Shown: piece by piece, positions 15,979 to 24,866 of the stretch
Numbering within the stretch: position 1 is the stretch's first letter
How the letters are laid out: each line of letters begins with the position of its first letter
Origin: JBMFOH01 sp049969715 [NCBI: bacterium]
GTDB lineage: Bacteria; DUMJ01
Assembly: GCA_049969715.1 (NCBI GenBank)
Contig: JBMFOH010000021.1
Coordinates: forward strand, 1 to 31,456
Direction: 5' to 3'
Length of the DNA: 31,456 nucleotides
Made by a program: the position numbers and the translations under genes
Notes under the pieces: model-generated
The model's input: the letters and a program-made list of their open reading frames with translations, nothing else
Database searches by the model: none
What the model was told of the DNA's origin: nothing

Positions 15979-17790
15979 TTAGATAAACTCCCTTATAATT
16001 TTTCCAGCGATATCATATCTTTCAAATGGTGGCATCAGGTATATTCCGCCCACCATCTTTTTTATACTGTCTATTATCTCTAACGAGATCTCTATACCCT
16101 CTCTCAGTTGATCTTTAGAGCTATGCATCCTTTCTCTTATCTTCTTAGGAATAGATATTCCCGGCACTTCATTATGCAAAAATTCAGTATGTCTTGAACT
16201 TCTTAAGGGAAGAATTCCAACTAAGATTGGAGGTAGTTTAAAATCTATTTTCTCCAAGAATCTTTCTAAAATTTCCCTATCATATATCGGCTGAGTCTCT
16301 ACAAAATTAGCTCCATTCTCAATCTTTCGTTCTAATCTTTCGATCTCTCTATCTAAATCTTCGGCATTAGGATTTACAGCAACCCCTATAGTAAAGTTTG
16401 TTGCCAGCCCTATAGGATTCCCCATATAGTCTGTACCATTGTTAAGTCTATTCATTATCATAACCAGTCCTTCTGAATTTACATCAAAGACAGGTTTTGC
16501 CTGTGGATGGTCTCCTATTGATGGAGGATCTCCTGTCAAAGCCAAAATATTCTTTATCCCTAAAGCTGCAGCACCTAAAAGTTCGGACTGAAGCCCTATA
16601 AGGTTTCTGTCCCTACAGGTAAAGTGAAGTATAGATTCCATATTCAGCTCTTCTTTAAATATATGAGCTAGAGCTATAGGAGAGATCCTTACCCTAGCCA
16701 TTGGAGAATCCGAAATATTTACAGCATCTGCTCCAGCTCTTTTTAAAAGTCTTACCCCCTCTTTCACCTTCTCAAGTTCTATCCCTTTAGGGGGACTTAT
16801 CTCCACAGAGAATAAGAACTTTTTGCCAAGCTTCTTGGAGAATTCTGAAGAGGTATTTTTTCTTATGATCCCTATCTTCTCCTCTACTATCTCTTCTGTT
16901 TGGATATCTATTGAAATATCCTTTCTAAGGGTCTCTTTGATACTGGCAATATGCCTCGGTGACGTACCACAGCACCCACCAACTATCTTCGCCCCATACT
17001 TTATATATTCTTTTACAAAACTAGCAAAATACTCCTCTCCAGTAGAGTAAACAAGTCTTCCTTGAACGAGCTGAGGATATCCTGCATTTGGCTGTACAGA
17101 AAAAGGTCCTTTAAGATCTAGGGCAAATAACTTGAGGGCCTCTAGCGTTTGAAGTGGACCATTTCCACAGTTCAAACCAATTACGTCAACCTTTATATCT
17201 TTTAGAAAGTCTATTACTCTATAGATGTCTTCCCCTAGAGATGTACTCATTTCTTTTGAAAATGAGAACTGAACTATAGTAGGTATATCGATAGAAAGCT
17301 TATCTAATAGCTCGAGTAGAATCTCTACATCTCTTGTTGATGGCATCGTCTCTAAGATTAATCCATCTGGCCCTTCTTCTATAAGACTTATAAGCTGCCC
17401 CTTGTATATACTAGAAGCTCTCTTTTCATCTATTTCAAATCCTTCTCCTATAGGCTTTCCGATAGGTCCGATACTGCCAATTATATAAACATTACCTCCA
17501 GACACTTCTTTTGCAAGCCTTACTCCTTCTTTATTGATCTTTTCAACTAGGTCTTCATACCCCCAAGCTTTCAATTTAAATTCATTGGCTCCGAAGGTAT
17601 TTGTTTCAATACAGTCAGAGCCTGCCTCTATATATTCTCTATGAATAGACAGAACCATATCTGGCTTTATAATGTTTGCATATTCAATGGGCTTGTCTTG
17701 AGGATATCCCCTATTTAAAAGCTCTGTACCAGTTGCTCCATCGAATATTATTACATCTTTTTCTCTCAAAAACTCGCGGAAACTTTTCAC
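15979..17790 (-). CDS. Bifunctional homocysteine S-methyltransferase / 5,10-methylenetetrahydrofolate reductase (YitJ-like)
   Basis: A 603-residue fusion. Residues 1 to about 290 are a homocysteine S-methyltransferase barrel with the zinc cysteines Cys208 (GLNCGNGP), Cys273 and Cys274 (VGGCCGTSPRH). Residues about 318 to 600 are a methylenetetrahydrofolate reductase (MetF), with FLFSVEISPPKG, ILALTGDPP and the FAD/folate-binding NFVETQPIYD. The same architecture occurs in Bacillus YitJ. It would make 5-methyl-THF and methylate homocysteine, or work with the MetH-like protein at 23145. The start is a GTG at 17790 with only a weak ribosome site, 16 bases after the AraD-like gene, so it is probably the last gene of the kinase-GH42-epimerase operon although functionally unrelated to it. 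Confidence 0.93.
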   Translation of the reverse strand: MKSFREFLREKDVIIFDGATGTELLNRGYPQDKPIEYANIIKPDMVLSIHREYIEAGSDCIETNTFGANEFKLKAWGYEDLVEKINKEGVRLAKEVSGGNVYIIGSIGPIGKPIGEGFEIDEKRASSIYKGQLISLIEEGPDGLILETMPSTRDVEILLELLDKLSIDIPTIVQFSFSKEMSTSLGEDIYRVIDFLKDIKVDVIGLNCGNGPLQTLEALKLFALDLKGPFSVQPNAGYPQLVQGRLVYSTGEEYFASFVKEYIKYGAKIVGGCCGTSPRHIASIKETLRKDISIDIQTEEIVEEKIGIIRKNTSSEFSKKLGKKFLFSVEISPPKGIELEKVKEGVRLLKRAGADAVNISDSPMARVRISPIALAHIFKEELNMESILHFTCRDRNLIGLQSELLGAAALGIKNILALTGDPPSIGDHPQAKPVFDVNSEGLVMIMNRLNNGTDYMGNPIGLATNFTIGVAVNPNAEDLDREIERLERKIENGANFVETQPIYDREILERFLEKIDFKLPPILVGILPLRSSRHTEFLHNEVPGISIPKKIRERMHSSKDQLREGIEISLEIIDSIKKMVGGIYLMPPFERYDIAGKIIREFI

Positions 17791-17806
17791 TTATTCTACT
17801 CTCTAA

Positions 17807-18451
17807 CTATTTCTGTCCATAATATTTTTGATGCCACTCGTAAGCCCTTTTCACTTCTTCATGGGGTATCTCTTGAGGCTTTCCTTTAAGGAGAGCCAGA
17901 TGCACTGTCTTAGCTATATCTTCAATCATCACCGCAATCTTCAATGCCTCAGAAGGACTTTTACCTATAGTAAATACCCCATGATTTTTCACTAGTACCG
18001 CCGGACTATTCCCTATAACTCTCAAGATTTCCTTTCCTATCGCTTCAGAACCAACAGGGGCATAATCTGTGCAGGGGACAGGACCACCAAAATCATCAGC
18101 CATAGCAGTAAGGTATACAGGAATAGGCCAACCTAGAGCGGCAAAACTTGTAGCATAGTTAGAATGAGTATGGGTAATTCCCATTACATCTGGTCTGTGT
18201 TTATAGATATAGAGATGTGTATAGGTATCAACAGATGGCTTATGGACCCCCTCTACTATATTCCCTTCTATGTCTACCACTACCATATCCTCTGGTTTCA
18301 TCGTTCTATAACTCATTCCACTCGGTTTTATAACAACATAATCTGTTTCTTTATCTCTGCCACTTACATTGCCACTAAACATAGTAACCAGTCTATTCCT
18401 AGAAAGCTCTAGATTCATTTCGCATACTTCTTCTTTTAATTTCTCTAGCAT
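17807..18451 (-). CDS. araD: L-ribulose-5-phosphate 4-epimerase-like class II aldolase (AraD type)
   Basis: A 214-residue zinc enzyme of the class II aldolase/adducin family. It aligns better with AraD than with L-fuculose-phosphate aldolase: the start MLEKLKEEVCEMNLELSRNR, GNVSGRD, KPSGMSY with Lys42, HTHS with His94 and His96, NHG with His157, and the C-terminal KYYGQK. The two residues needed for 4-epimerisation in E. coli AraD (Asp120, Tyr229) correspond to Asp119 in TAMADDF and Tyr211. I infer conversion of L-ribulose 5-phosphate (or a related ketopentose phosphate) to D-xylulose 5-phosphate. It starts 3 bases after the GH42 stop; AGAGGTG at the end of that gene is its ribosome site. AraA (arabinose isomerase) is not in the window. 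Other 4-epimerases (UlaF, SgbE type) or an aldolase remain possible. Confidence 0.82.
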   Translation of the reverse strand: MLEKLKEEVCEMNLELSRNRLVTMFSGNVSGRDKETDYVVIKPSGMSYRTMKPEDMVVVDIEGNIVEGVHKPSVDTYTHLYIYKHRPDVMGITHTHSNYATSFAALGWPIPVYLTAMADDFGGPVPCTDYAPVGSEAIGKEILRVIGNSPAVLVKNHGVFTIGKSPSEALKIAVMIEDIAKTVHLALLKGKPQEIPHEEVKRAYEWHQKYYGQK

Positions 18452-18454
18452 CTT

Positions 18455-20401
18455 TCACCTCTTGATAATCTTAACTTCTCTAGGAGATAATCTTATTTCT
18501 TCTACCTCACCTGGGAAGGAAATCTTAATAGATTCCTCACTATCGCTATGGTTAAGGATAAATAGATAGTTTCCATTTTCCCCTTCCCTTATAGTAATCT
18601 CTACATCTTTAGAACCCATAGCTATTATATCTAGCTTGCATCTAGTGGCAAGCCAAAAGATTAGAGATTCTATGTATGAAACCTCAGGGTCTACTCCTAT
18701 ATAGATAGCTTCTCCAGATCCAAACCTATTTAGAGAGACAGCACATCTGCCAGCATATGGTCCATCTTCATACTGAGCTATTATTTCCGCACTCCTAGGA
18801 ACAATCATCTCACATATCGCTTTGCAGGAGTAATTTTCTGGCCATATCCCTTTTATGTGGCAAGTCCCTCTTTGAGGCAAAGAGTAGTATTCTTCTATCT
18901 CTATTCCAAGAAGATCAGACAATTCCCCAGGAAGAGTTTTTTCTGTCACTACATTATTCCAGTCTTTCACTCCAGAGCGTAAGGTAACAACTAGGGTTCC
19001 CCCATCTTTTACAAATCTACTGAGATTATCCCTTATCTCTGGTGTCATAAGATAAAGACTTGGAGCTATTACTAGTTTATAACTTGATAGGTCCTTGGTA
19101 GGGGGAATTATATCCACGGGGATATGCTGATTAAATAGGGCAGTATAGTACTTCTGAATCTGTTCCATATAGCTAAACTCTGGATTATTAGGCTGGATCT
19201 CAAATGCCCATCTAATATCATAAGAATATATAATAGCAACTTCTGATTTATATCTAGCCCCTACGAGATCTACTAGGTCCTTCAGTTCCTCCCCCATCTG
19301 TTTAACTTCTTGATACCTTCTTCTAGGGATACCATCATGGTCTAGAATACCATGCCAGAACTCCTCCGTTCCAAACCTGCAACTACGCCATCTAAAATAG
19401 ACAATGGCATCAGCCCCATGGGCAATACCTTGATAAGCCCAGAGTCTGATCTCTCCAGGTAAGGGAGAAGCTCCAAAGACTTCCCAGCCTGCAGGTCCAC
19501 TCTGTTCCTCCATTACCCAAAAGTTCTTCCCTTTTATCCCTCTCATCACATCATGTGCTAAGGCAATCTGCTGTGGTAGCACCTTATCCCCAAATTTAGG
19601 ATAGTTATCCCAGGAGATAAAGTCTAGCTTCTCTCCCAATTTATAGTAATCTAATCCTCCAAACAACCCCATAAGGTTATGAGTAATGAACTTATCGGGG
19701 CATATCTTCCTAATGGTATCTACTTGAAGGTTCTGATAATCTATCGTCGAGTCAGAAACAAAGCGGGAAAAATCTAACAAAAGGCTTGGGTTATGAGCCC
19801 CAACTGTTCTCTTGGGAAGTATTATCTCATCCCAGCTATTATAGGTTTGACTCCAGAAGATTGTACCCCATGAGTTATTAAGATTCTCTAGGGTTCCATA
19901 CTTATTCTTCAACCATTCTCTAAATTTAGCCAAACAGTTATCACAATAACATCTATTACTCTCATGACAGCCAAGTTCATTGTCTATCTGCCAACCAATT
20001 ATGTTTGGATTATCCTTATAGTGTTCTACCATTGCGGTAACAATCTTTCTTGTAAGGTCTCTATACTTTGGACTATTATAACAGTAATGTCTTCTTCCTC
20101 CAGGTCCCATTATATGGCCATCTTTATCTACTGGTAAAACTTCAGGATAATTTTTCACTAACCACATAGGAGGACTAGCGGTAGGGGTTCCTAATACAAC
20201 CTTTATATTATGCCTGCTAAGGGTATCTATGGCCTTATCTAGCCATGAAAAGTCGAATCTACCTTCTTCTGGCTCAAGTTTACTCCATGCAAATTCTGCA
20301 AGCCTAGTTACATTTATCCCTGCCTCCTCCATAAGCTCTGCATCTATAGGCCATCTCTCCTCTGGCCAATGTTCAGGATAATAATCTACTCCATAATACA
20401 T
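18455..20401 (-). CDS. GH42 beta-galactosidase (possible alpha-L-arabinopyranosidase)
   Basis: A 648-residue cytoplasmic glycoside hydrolase of family 42; there is no signal peptide. Domain A is a TIM barrel from the start (YYGVDYYPEHWPEERW) to about 385, with the acid/base Glu142 in IDNELG and the nucleophile Glu298 in FWVMEEQSGP. A zinc site is formed by Cys107, Cys151, Cys153 and Cys156, as in the Thermus A4 enzyme. A trimerisation domain (about 390-590) and a short C-terminal beta domain follow. GH42 enzymes release terminal beta-D-galactose, and some also cleave alpha-L-arabinopyranosides, which would fit the pentose-type kinase and epimerase in the operon. It starts 10 bases after the kinase stop with AAGGAGG upstream. 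The length is normal. Confidence 0.95.
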   Translation of the reverse strand: MYYGVDYYPEHWPEERWPIDAELMEEAGINVTRLAEFAWSKLEPEEGRFDFSWLDKAIDTLSRHNIKVVLGTPTASPPMWLVKNYPEVLPVDKDGHIMGPGGRRHYCYNSPKYRDLTRKIVTAMVEHYKDNPNIIGWQIDNELGCHESNRCYCDNCLAKFREWLKNKYGTLENLNNSWGTIFWSQTYNSWDEIILPKRTVGAHNPSLLLDFSRFVSDSTIDYQNLQVDTIRKICPDKFITHNLMGLFGGLDYYKLGEKLDFISWDNYPKFGDKVLPQQIALAHDVMRGIKGKNFWVMEEQSGPAGWEVFGASPLPGEIRLWAYQGIAHGADAIVYFRWRSCRFGTEEFWHGILDHDGIPRRRYQEVKQMGEELKDLVDLVGARYKSEVAIIYSYDIRWAFEIQPNNPEFSYMEQIQKYYTALFNQHIPVDIIPPTKDLSSYKLVIAPSLYLMTPEIRDNLSRFVKDGGTLVVTLRSGVKDWNNVVTEKTLPGELSDLLGIEIEEYYSLPQRGTCHIKGIWPENYSCKAICEMIVPRSAEIIAQYEDGPYAGRCAVSLNRFGSGEAIYIGVDPEVSYIESLIFWLATRCKLDIIAMGSKDVEITIREGENGNYLFILNHSDSEESIKISFPGEVEEIRLSPREVKIIKR

Positions 20402-20411
20402 ACTTGCCTCC

Positions 20412-21977
20412 TTATGTCCCTGGAGCTCGCCACATAGGCTTTAATAGGCCTTCGTTAGTAAGCTCAAGCATCCTTGGATATATTGCTCTCCACTTTCTAT
20501 AATACTCCTGATAGATATTATGATTCTTCATATCAGGTTCATAGACCCTTTCAAATCTCACTAATCTTTCTACTGCCTCTTCTAGATTCTTATAAACATT
20601 CATAGCTACCCCAACAACCATTGCCGCACCAAGAGATGTGGCCTCTTTCACTACAGGTACCTTTATTCTTACACCATACACATCTGCCATAATCTGTGGC
20701 CATAAGAATCCCTTAGAAGAACCACCACAAAAGACAATCTCATCGGCAGGTGTATTTGTAAGTTCTAAGAGGGCTTGATAGTTTCCATAAGACACATAGG
20801 CAGCATTCTCCTCTAATGCCCTATAACATTCCTTCTTGCCAGAAGTCTGTGGAGATAAGATATCAAACTGTAAGAATGAAGGAGCTGCATGCTTCCATCT
20901 TCTTGCATTCATTACATCAGAGAATATAGCAATAATTCCATTAGAACCAGGAGCTGCCTGAGAAGCAAGTTTCTCCAGCAAATAGTACGGATCTACGCCC
21001 ATCTGTCTTGCCATCTCCTTTTCTAATTGGCAGAATGCATCTCTAAACCATCTTGTAGAGAATCCATGATAGAAACCTATTCCTTCTGTCATCCAGAAGC
21101 CAGGCATACTATGACACAGGGTTCTTACTCTAAATTTTGGGTCTATAAGGGGTCTATCTGTTACTACAGCAGTCTGCCACTGTGTCCCACCAACTATAAC
21201 ATAACTATTATTCTCTACTGCGCTTACTCCTATTAATGCAAGCTGGGTATCTGCCCCTCCTGTAACAACAGGTGTTCCAGCTAAGAGCCCAGTATCTCGA
21301 GCTGCTTCCTTGGTAACCTCTCCTATAATGGTACCTGATTCATAGACCGGAGGGAATATATCCTTACTCAAACCGACAAGCTGAATAGTTTCATCCGCCC
21401 ATGTTCTCTTGGCTAGATCAAACATCCCTGAGCTTGAACCAATAGAGGGGTCTGTAATAATCTTTCCTGAAAGCTTATATAACACCCAATCACTGAGCAT
21501 ATTCATATGTCCAATCTTATTAAATACCTCAGGAAGATGCTTCTTTAGCCATAGGAATCTAGGAGGGTCTATAATATTTACCCAGTCGCCCCCGAGTTTA
21601 AAGATCCTTTCTGCCGCTCCAGAATTTATAAGCTCAACTGCCTCATCAACAGCCCTTGCATCAAGATTTGTGCACGCCCATACCTCATTCCCATCCCTGT
21701 CATATAGGACCATTCCCTCCCTCATACTGCTTGCAGTAATAGCCAGGACCTCATCGGGCTTTACATCTCCCTTTGCCATAGCTGTTCTTATTGTCCTAGA
21801 AAGGATCTCCCATGCCTCTTTAGTATCAAACTCTTGAGATCCAGGATACTCTGGGATTTCCTTTGGTATCCATTCCTCTTGAGCCTGAGCAATCTGGTTT
21901 CCCTCTAGGTCAAATATCAGACACCTTCCACTTCCAGTACCAGCATCAAGGGTAATTATATACTTTTTTCTATACAT
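20412..21977 (-). CDS. FGGY-family carbohydrate kinase, LsrK (autoinducer-2 kinase)-like
   Basis: A 521-residue kinase of the FGGY family, with LDAGTGSGRCLIFDLEGNQI at 10-29 (phosphate 1 loop), a candidate catalytic Asp243 in GGADTQLALIG and the C-terminal GGSSKG and VKEATSLGAAM segments. Within the family it is closest by eye to E. coli LsrK: SMREGMVLYDRDGNEVWAC, TRWFRDAFCQLEK, HAAPSF, RALEENAAYVS and the end PMWRAPG all have direct counterparts. However, no LsrB, LsrF or LsrG is nearby; the operon partners are GH42 and an AraD-like epimerase, so a ketopentose or another short sugar is the more likely substrate. AAGGGAG precedes the ATG. A promoter lies at 22014-22041. Confidence 0.9.
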   Translation of the reverse strand: MYRKKYIITLDAGTGSGRCLIFDLEGNQIAQAQEEWIPKEIPEYPGSQEFDTKEAWEILSRTIRTAMAKGDVKPDEVLAITASSMREGMVLYDRDGNEVWACTNLDARAVDEAVELINSGAAERIFKLGGDWVNIIDPPRFLWLKKHLPEVFNKIGHMNMLSDWVLYKLSGKIITDPSIGSSSGMFDLAKRTWADETIQLVGLSKDIFPPVYESGTIIGEVTKEAARDTGLLAGTPVVTGGADTQLALIGVSAVENNSYVIVGGTQWQTAVVTDRPLIDPKFRVRTLCHSMPGFWMTEGIGFYHGFSTRWFRDAFCQLEKEMARQMGVDPYYLLEKLASQAAPGSNGIIAIFSDVMNARRWKHAAPSFLQFDILSPQTSGKKECYRALEENAAYVSYGNYQALLELTNTPADEIVFCGGSSKGFLWPQIMADVYGVRIKVPVVKEATSLGAAMVVGVAMNVYKNLEEAVERLVRFERVYEPDMKNHNIYQEYYRKWRAIYPRMLELTNEGLLKPMWRAPGT

Positions 21978-22002
21978 ATTTACACTCCCTTCTCATAAGA
22001 TT

Positions 22003-22041
22003 TATAATTGTAGAATATAACACTAAGAAGGAGAAAGTCAA
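22003..22041. promoter_or_regulatory. Overlapping divergent promoters of the kinase operon and the radical-SAM gene
   Basis: Minus strand: TTGACT (22036-22041) and TATATT (22014-22019), 16 bases apart, for the kinase operon. Plus strand: TATAAT (22003-22008) with TTACAC 17 bases upstream (21980-21985), for the radical-SAM gene. The two overlap in a 68-base gap, so their activity is probably linked. Confidence 0.6.
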
Positions 22042-22045
22042 TAAA

Positions 22046-23170
22046 GTGATAGAAATGCCTGCTAAAGCTATTACCTTACTTATAAAGCCTACATCTGCAG
22101 ATTGTAATCTAGCATGTAGGTACTGCTTTTATTCTCCAAAAGAGAGTCTATACGGTGGGAATAAGAGGATGGATACTAATACCTTAGAGGTACTTATCTA
22201 TAAAGCACTCTCGGTAGCAGAAGAGGTGACCTTCTCTTGGCAAGGTGGAGAACCTACTCTAATGGGACTTCCCTTTTATGAAAAGGTGATAGAACTCGAG
22301 AGGTCATATCAAAAGAAGGGACAGAGGATAATGAATACACTTCAAACAAATGGTATATTGCTAGACGAATCTTGGGCTATATTTCTGAAAAAGAATAGTT
22401 TCTTAGTGGGTTTAAGCATGGATGGGCCATCAGATATCCATAATGAATATAGGGTTACCAAGAATGGAGAACCAACCCACCATATAGTTCTTAGTAAGCT
22501 TAGATTGCTCCAAAAATATGACGTAGACTTTAATGTGCTTACTGTTGTAACTGATAAGAACAGTAGAAAGCCAGAGGCTTTATTCAGATACTTCCAGGAT
22601 TTGGGGGTACGGTATATGCAATTTATTCCCTGTCTAGAAAGGGACAAAGAGGGTAAGATTGCATCATTCTCAGTAGACCCTACAAACTATGGCAGATTCC
22701 TAGTCGGTATGTTTGATAGATGGTATAACAATGGTAAGCCTGAATACTATGTTAGAGAATATGAAGAATGGCTTATAGGATATGCATATGGAGTTAATCC
22801 CTGTATGTTCAGCCCCTACTGTCAGGGTTCGCTAGTTATAGAACACAACGGAGATATATATCCTTGTGACTTTTTTGTAGAACCAAGGTGGCTCCTCGGA
22901 AATATAAAGGAAAACTCCCTAGAAGAGATATATGATAGTGATCTATATAAAAGTTTTAGTAAAAGAAAGAATGATGTAGATGAAAGATGCAAAAACTGTA
23001 GATGGCTTGAACTCTGTTGGGGAGGATGCCCTAAGTTTAGAATAGATAAAAGCGGGATGGAGATAAAATATAGCTACTTCTGTCCATCCTATCAGAGATT
23101 CTTTGAGCATTCGGATAGGTATTTTAGAAACCTACTCCAAAGATTTAGTGGCTCGGGGCGAATCTCCTAG
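22046..23170 (+). CDS. Radical SAM/SPASM protein, anaerobic sulfatase-maturating enzyme type
   Basis: A 374-residue iron-sulfur enzyme. The radical-SAM cluster motif CNLACRYC (Cys20, Cys24, Cys27) is near the N-terminus, followed by FSWQGGEPTLMG and GLSMDGPSDIHNEYR, both typical of anaerobic sulfatase maturases. The C-terminal SPASM region holds two more clusters: CMFSPYCQG, IYPCDFF, RCKNCRWLELCWGGCPKF and YFCPSY. Such enzymes oxidise a Cys or Ser of sulfatases to formylglycine in the cytoplasm; related SPASM enzymes modify other peptides. The start is GTG at 22046, with AAGGAG 12 bases upstream; an ATG at 22055 is an alternative. No sulfatase is in the window. Its 3' end overlaps the convergent MetH-like gene by 26 bases. 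Confidence 0.9.
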   Translation: MIEMPAKAITLLIKPTSADCNLACRYCFYSPKESLYGGNKRMDTNTLEVLIYKALSVAEEVTFSWQGGEPTLMGLPFYEKVIELERSYQKKGQRIMNTLQTNGILLDESWAIFLKKNSFLVGLSMDGPSDIHNEYRVTKNGEPTHHIVLSKLRLLQKYDVDFNVLTVVTDKNSRKPEALFRYFQDLGVRYMQFIPCLERDKEGKIASFSVDPTNYGRFLVGMFDRWYNNGKPEYYVREYEEWLIGYAYGVNPCMFSPYCQGSLVIEHNGDIYPCDFFVEPRWLLGNIKENSLEEIYDSDLYKSFSKRKNDVDERCKNCRWLELCWGGCPKFRIDKSGMEIKYSYFCPSYQRFFEHSDRYFRNLLQRFSGSGRIS

Positions 23171-24866
23171 TATACTCGCGAAGAGGTATCCTTCCAGCAA
23201 GGACCTGAGAGGCTATAAGCGTATCCATAAGGTCAGGGTCCAAAGGATTTAATATGACACTATCAACACCGCTAAATACTGCCATACTTAAAAAGGACCT
23301 ATTTAGAATGGTCCTCTTTGGAAGCCCGAAGGATACATTGCTTAAGCCAATTATAGTAGGAAATCCTTTATTACTAAAGTATTCTATTGCTTTTAAGGTC
23401 TCCTTAATACTTTCAGGATAGACACTCACAGGAAAGACAAGTGGATCAAATATAATACCACTTCTGCCTAAGGGTTCTAGTTTTGAAAGGAACTTTTCTC
23501 CGTTCCCTATCCTTTCCTCTGCAGTAGAAGGATAATTAGCGCTTCCAGAGGTAAGAGCTACTGCCAATGCCCCATACTTTTTTACAAGTCCTATAAGTTT
23601 TTCCTTATTAGGCTCCAAAGATATAGAATTTACCAGGGCTCTACCTGGGTACAATTTTAACGCAGTCTCTAAAACCTCTGGGTCTTGTATATCAAAGACC
23701 AAAGGAACATCTCCAAACTGCTGAAAACCATATATAAGCTCTGTCAGAAGAGGGGTTTCGTCAACCCCAGGTAAAGAGAGATGAACATCTACTGCCTTGG
23801 CTCCAGACCTTACCTGTTCCCTTCCTAGCTCTATTAAACCTTCTACATCCTTATTTTCTACAAGAATCTTACCATCCTCAGTATAAGAATTAATCTTTTC
23901 CCCTATAACAGTTACTGGTAGAGACCTATCTATCTGTATAAACTTGGTCTTAGAGGTAAATGCAGTAATATTACCCTTATCTGTAAGGACCCTATCAATA
24001 TTACTTATAGCATTTCTTATAGCCCTTGTATGCTCTGGGGTAGAACCACAGCAAGAACCAACAATACTTGCACCAAGTTGGATGTACTTTACAGCAAAAT
24101 CAGCCATCTTCTCTGGTGTTTCTAGATATATAAGTCTTCCATCCTCAATTACAGGCATCCCAGCATTAGGCTGAATACTGATAAATGGAACACCTGAAAT
24201 AATCATCCTTTCTAACACTTTATATAAGCCTTCAGACCCCATACTGCAATTTGCCCCAACAACATCCGCTCCTAGACTCCATAGAACCAATGCTGCTACT
24301 TCAGGTGGGGTTCCTGTAACTGTCCTAAGGTTTTCATCAAAACTCATCTGGCATATTACAGGAAGGCTTATATTCTCTTTACAGGCAAGTAAAGCAATCC
24401 TAGCCTCCTGAAGGTCGGTCATTGTCTCTATAATTATTGCATCTACCCCCCCTGCCTCTAGTGCCAAGGCTTGTTCCTTAAAGGCATTATAGGCAGATTC
24501 AAAGGTCAAATCACCTAACGGATAGAGCATCTTTCCCGTAGGTCCTATAGAACCAGCTACAAAGGCATTATCTCCTGCCACCTTACGGGCTAATCTCGCT
24601 CCTTCAAGGTTTATATCCCTTACCCTATCCTCTAGACGATAAGAGGAAAGTCTAATCCTATTTGCTCCAAAGGTATTCGTCTCTATACAGTTAGCACCTG
24701 CCTCTAGGTAAAGTCTATGTACCTCTTCAACTACCTCTGGCTTTAATAGATTCCACTCTTCAGGACAACTGCCCGCGGTAAGACCATACTCCATTAGCAT
24801 CGTTCCCATAGCCCCATCAAATACAAGTATCCTTTCTTTCAAAACTTCAAGAAATGAGTATTTCAT
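23145..24866 (-). CDS. MetH-like protein: homocysteine methyltransferase plus pterin-binding module, no cobalamin domain
   Basis: A 573-residue protein with the first two modules of cobalamin-dependent methionine synthase. Residues 1 to about 290 are the homocysteine barrel with zinc cysteines Cys207 (GANCSMG), Cys272 and Cys273 (GSCCGSTPEH). Residues about 318-565 are a pterin-binding (methyl-THF) barrel with VIGEKINSY, AVDVHLSLPG and IIGLSNVSFGLP. The chain then ends; there is no cobalamin-binding (DxHxxG) or reactivation domain, and the next DNA is the convergent radical-SAM gene. It would need a separate corrinoid protein in order to move methyl groups. It is the last gene of the rplU operon; its start overlaps rsfS by 20 bases, with AAGGTG upstream. 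The clean module-boundary end argues against a broken gene. Confidence 0.9.
   Translation of the reverse strand: MKYSFLEVLKERILVFDGAMGTMLMEYGLTAGSCPEEWNLLKPEVVEEVHRLYLEAGANCIETNTFGANRIRLSSYRLEDRVRDINLEGARLARKVAGDNAFVAGSIGPTGKMLYPLGDLTFESAYNAFKEQALALEAGGVDAIIIETMTDLQEARIALLACKENISLPVICQMSFDENLRTVTGTPPEVAALVLWSLGADVVGANCSMGSEGLYKVLERMIISGVPFISIQPNAGMPVIEDGRLIYLETPEKMADFAVKYIQLGASIVGSCCGSTPEHTRAIRNAISNIDRVLTDKGNITAFTSKTKFIQIDRSLPVTVIGEKINSYTEDGKILVENKDVEGLIELGREQVRSGAKAVDVHLSLPGVDETPLLTELIYGFQQFGDVPLVFDIQDPEVLETALKLYPGRALVNSISLEPNKEKLIGLVKKYGALAVALTSGSANYPSTAEERIGNGEKFLSKLEPLGRSGIIFDPLVFPVSVYPESIKETLKAIEYFSNKGFPTIIGLSNVSFGLPKRTILNRSFLSMAVFSGVDSVILNPLDPDLMDTLIASQVLAGRIPLREYTRRFAPSH

Noticed and set aside
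20412-21977. An autoinducer-2 (lsr) uptake and processing operon
   Set aside because: Only the kinase is LsrK-like. The CUT2 binding protein at 3022 is not LsrB-like, and no LsrF or LsrG is present.
23145-24866. MetH-like gene as a truncated pseudogene
   Set aside because: It ends cleanly at a module boundary, keeps all zinc cysteines and is followed directly by a convergent intact gene, with no cobalamin-domain remnant in view.
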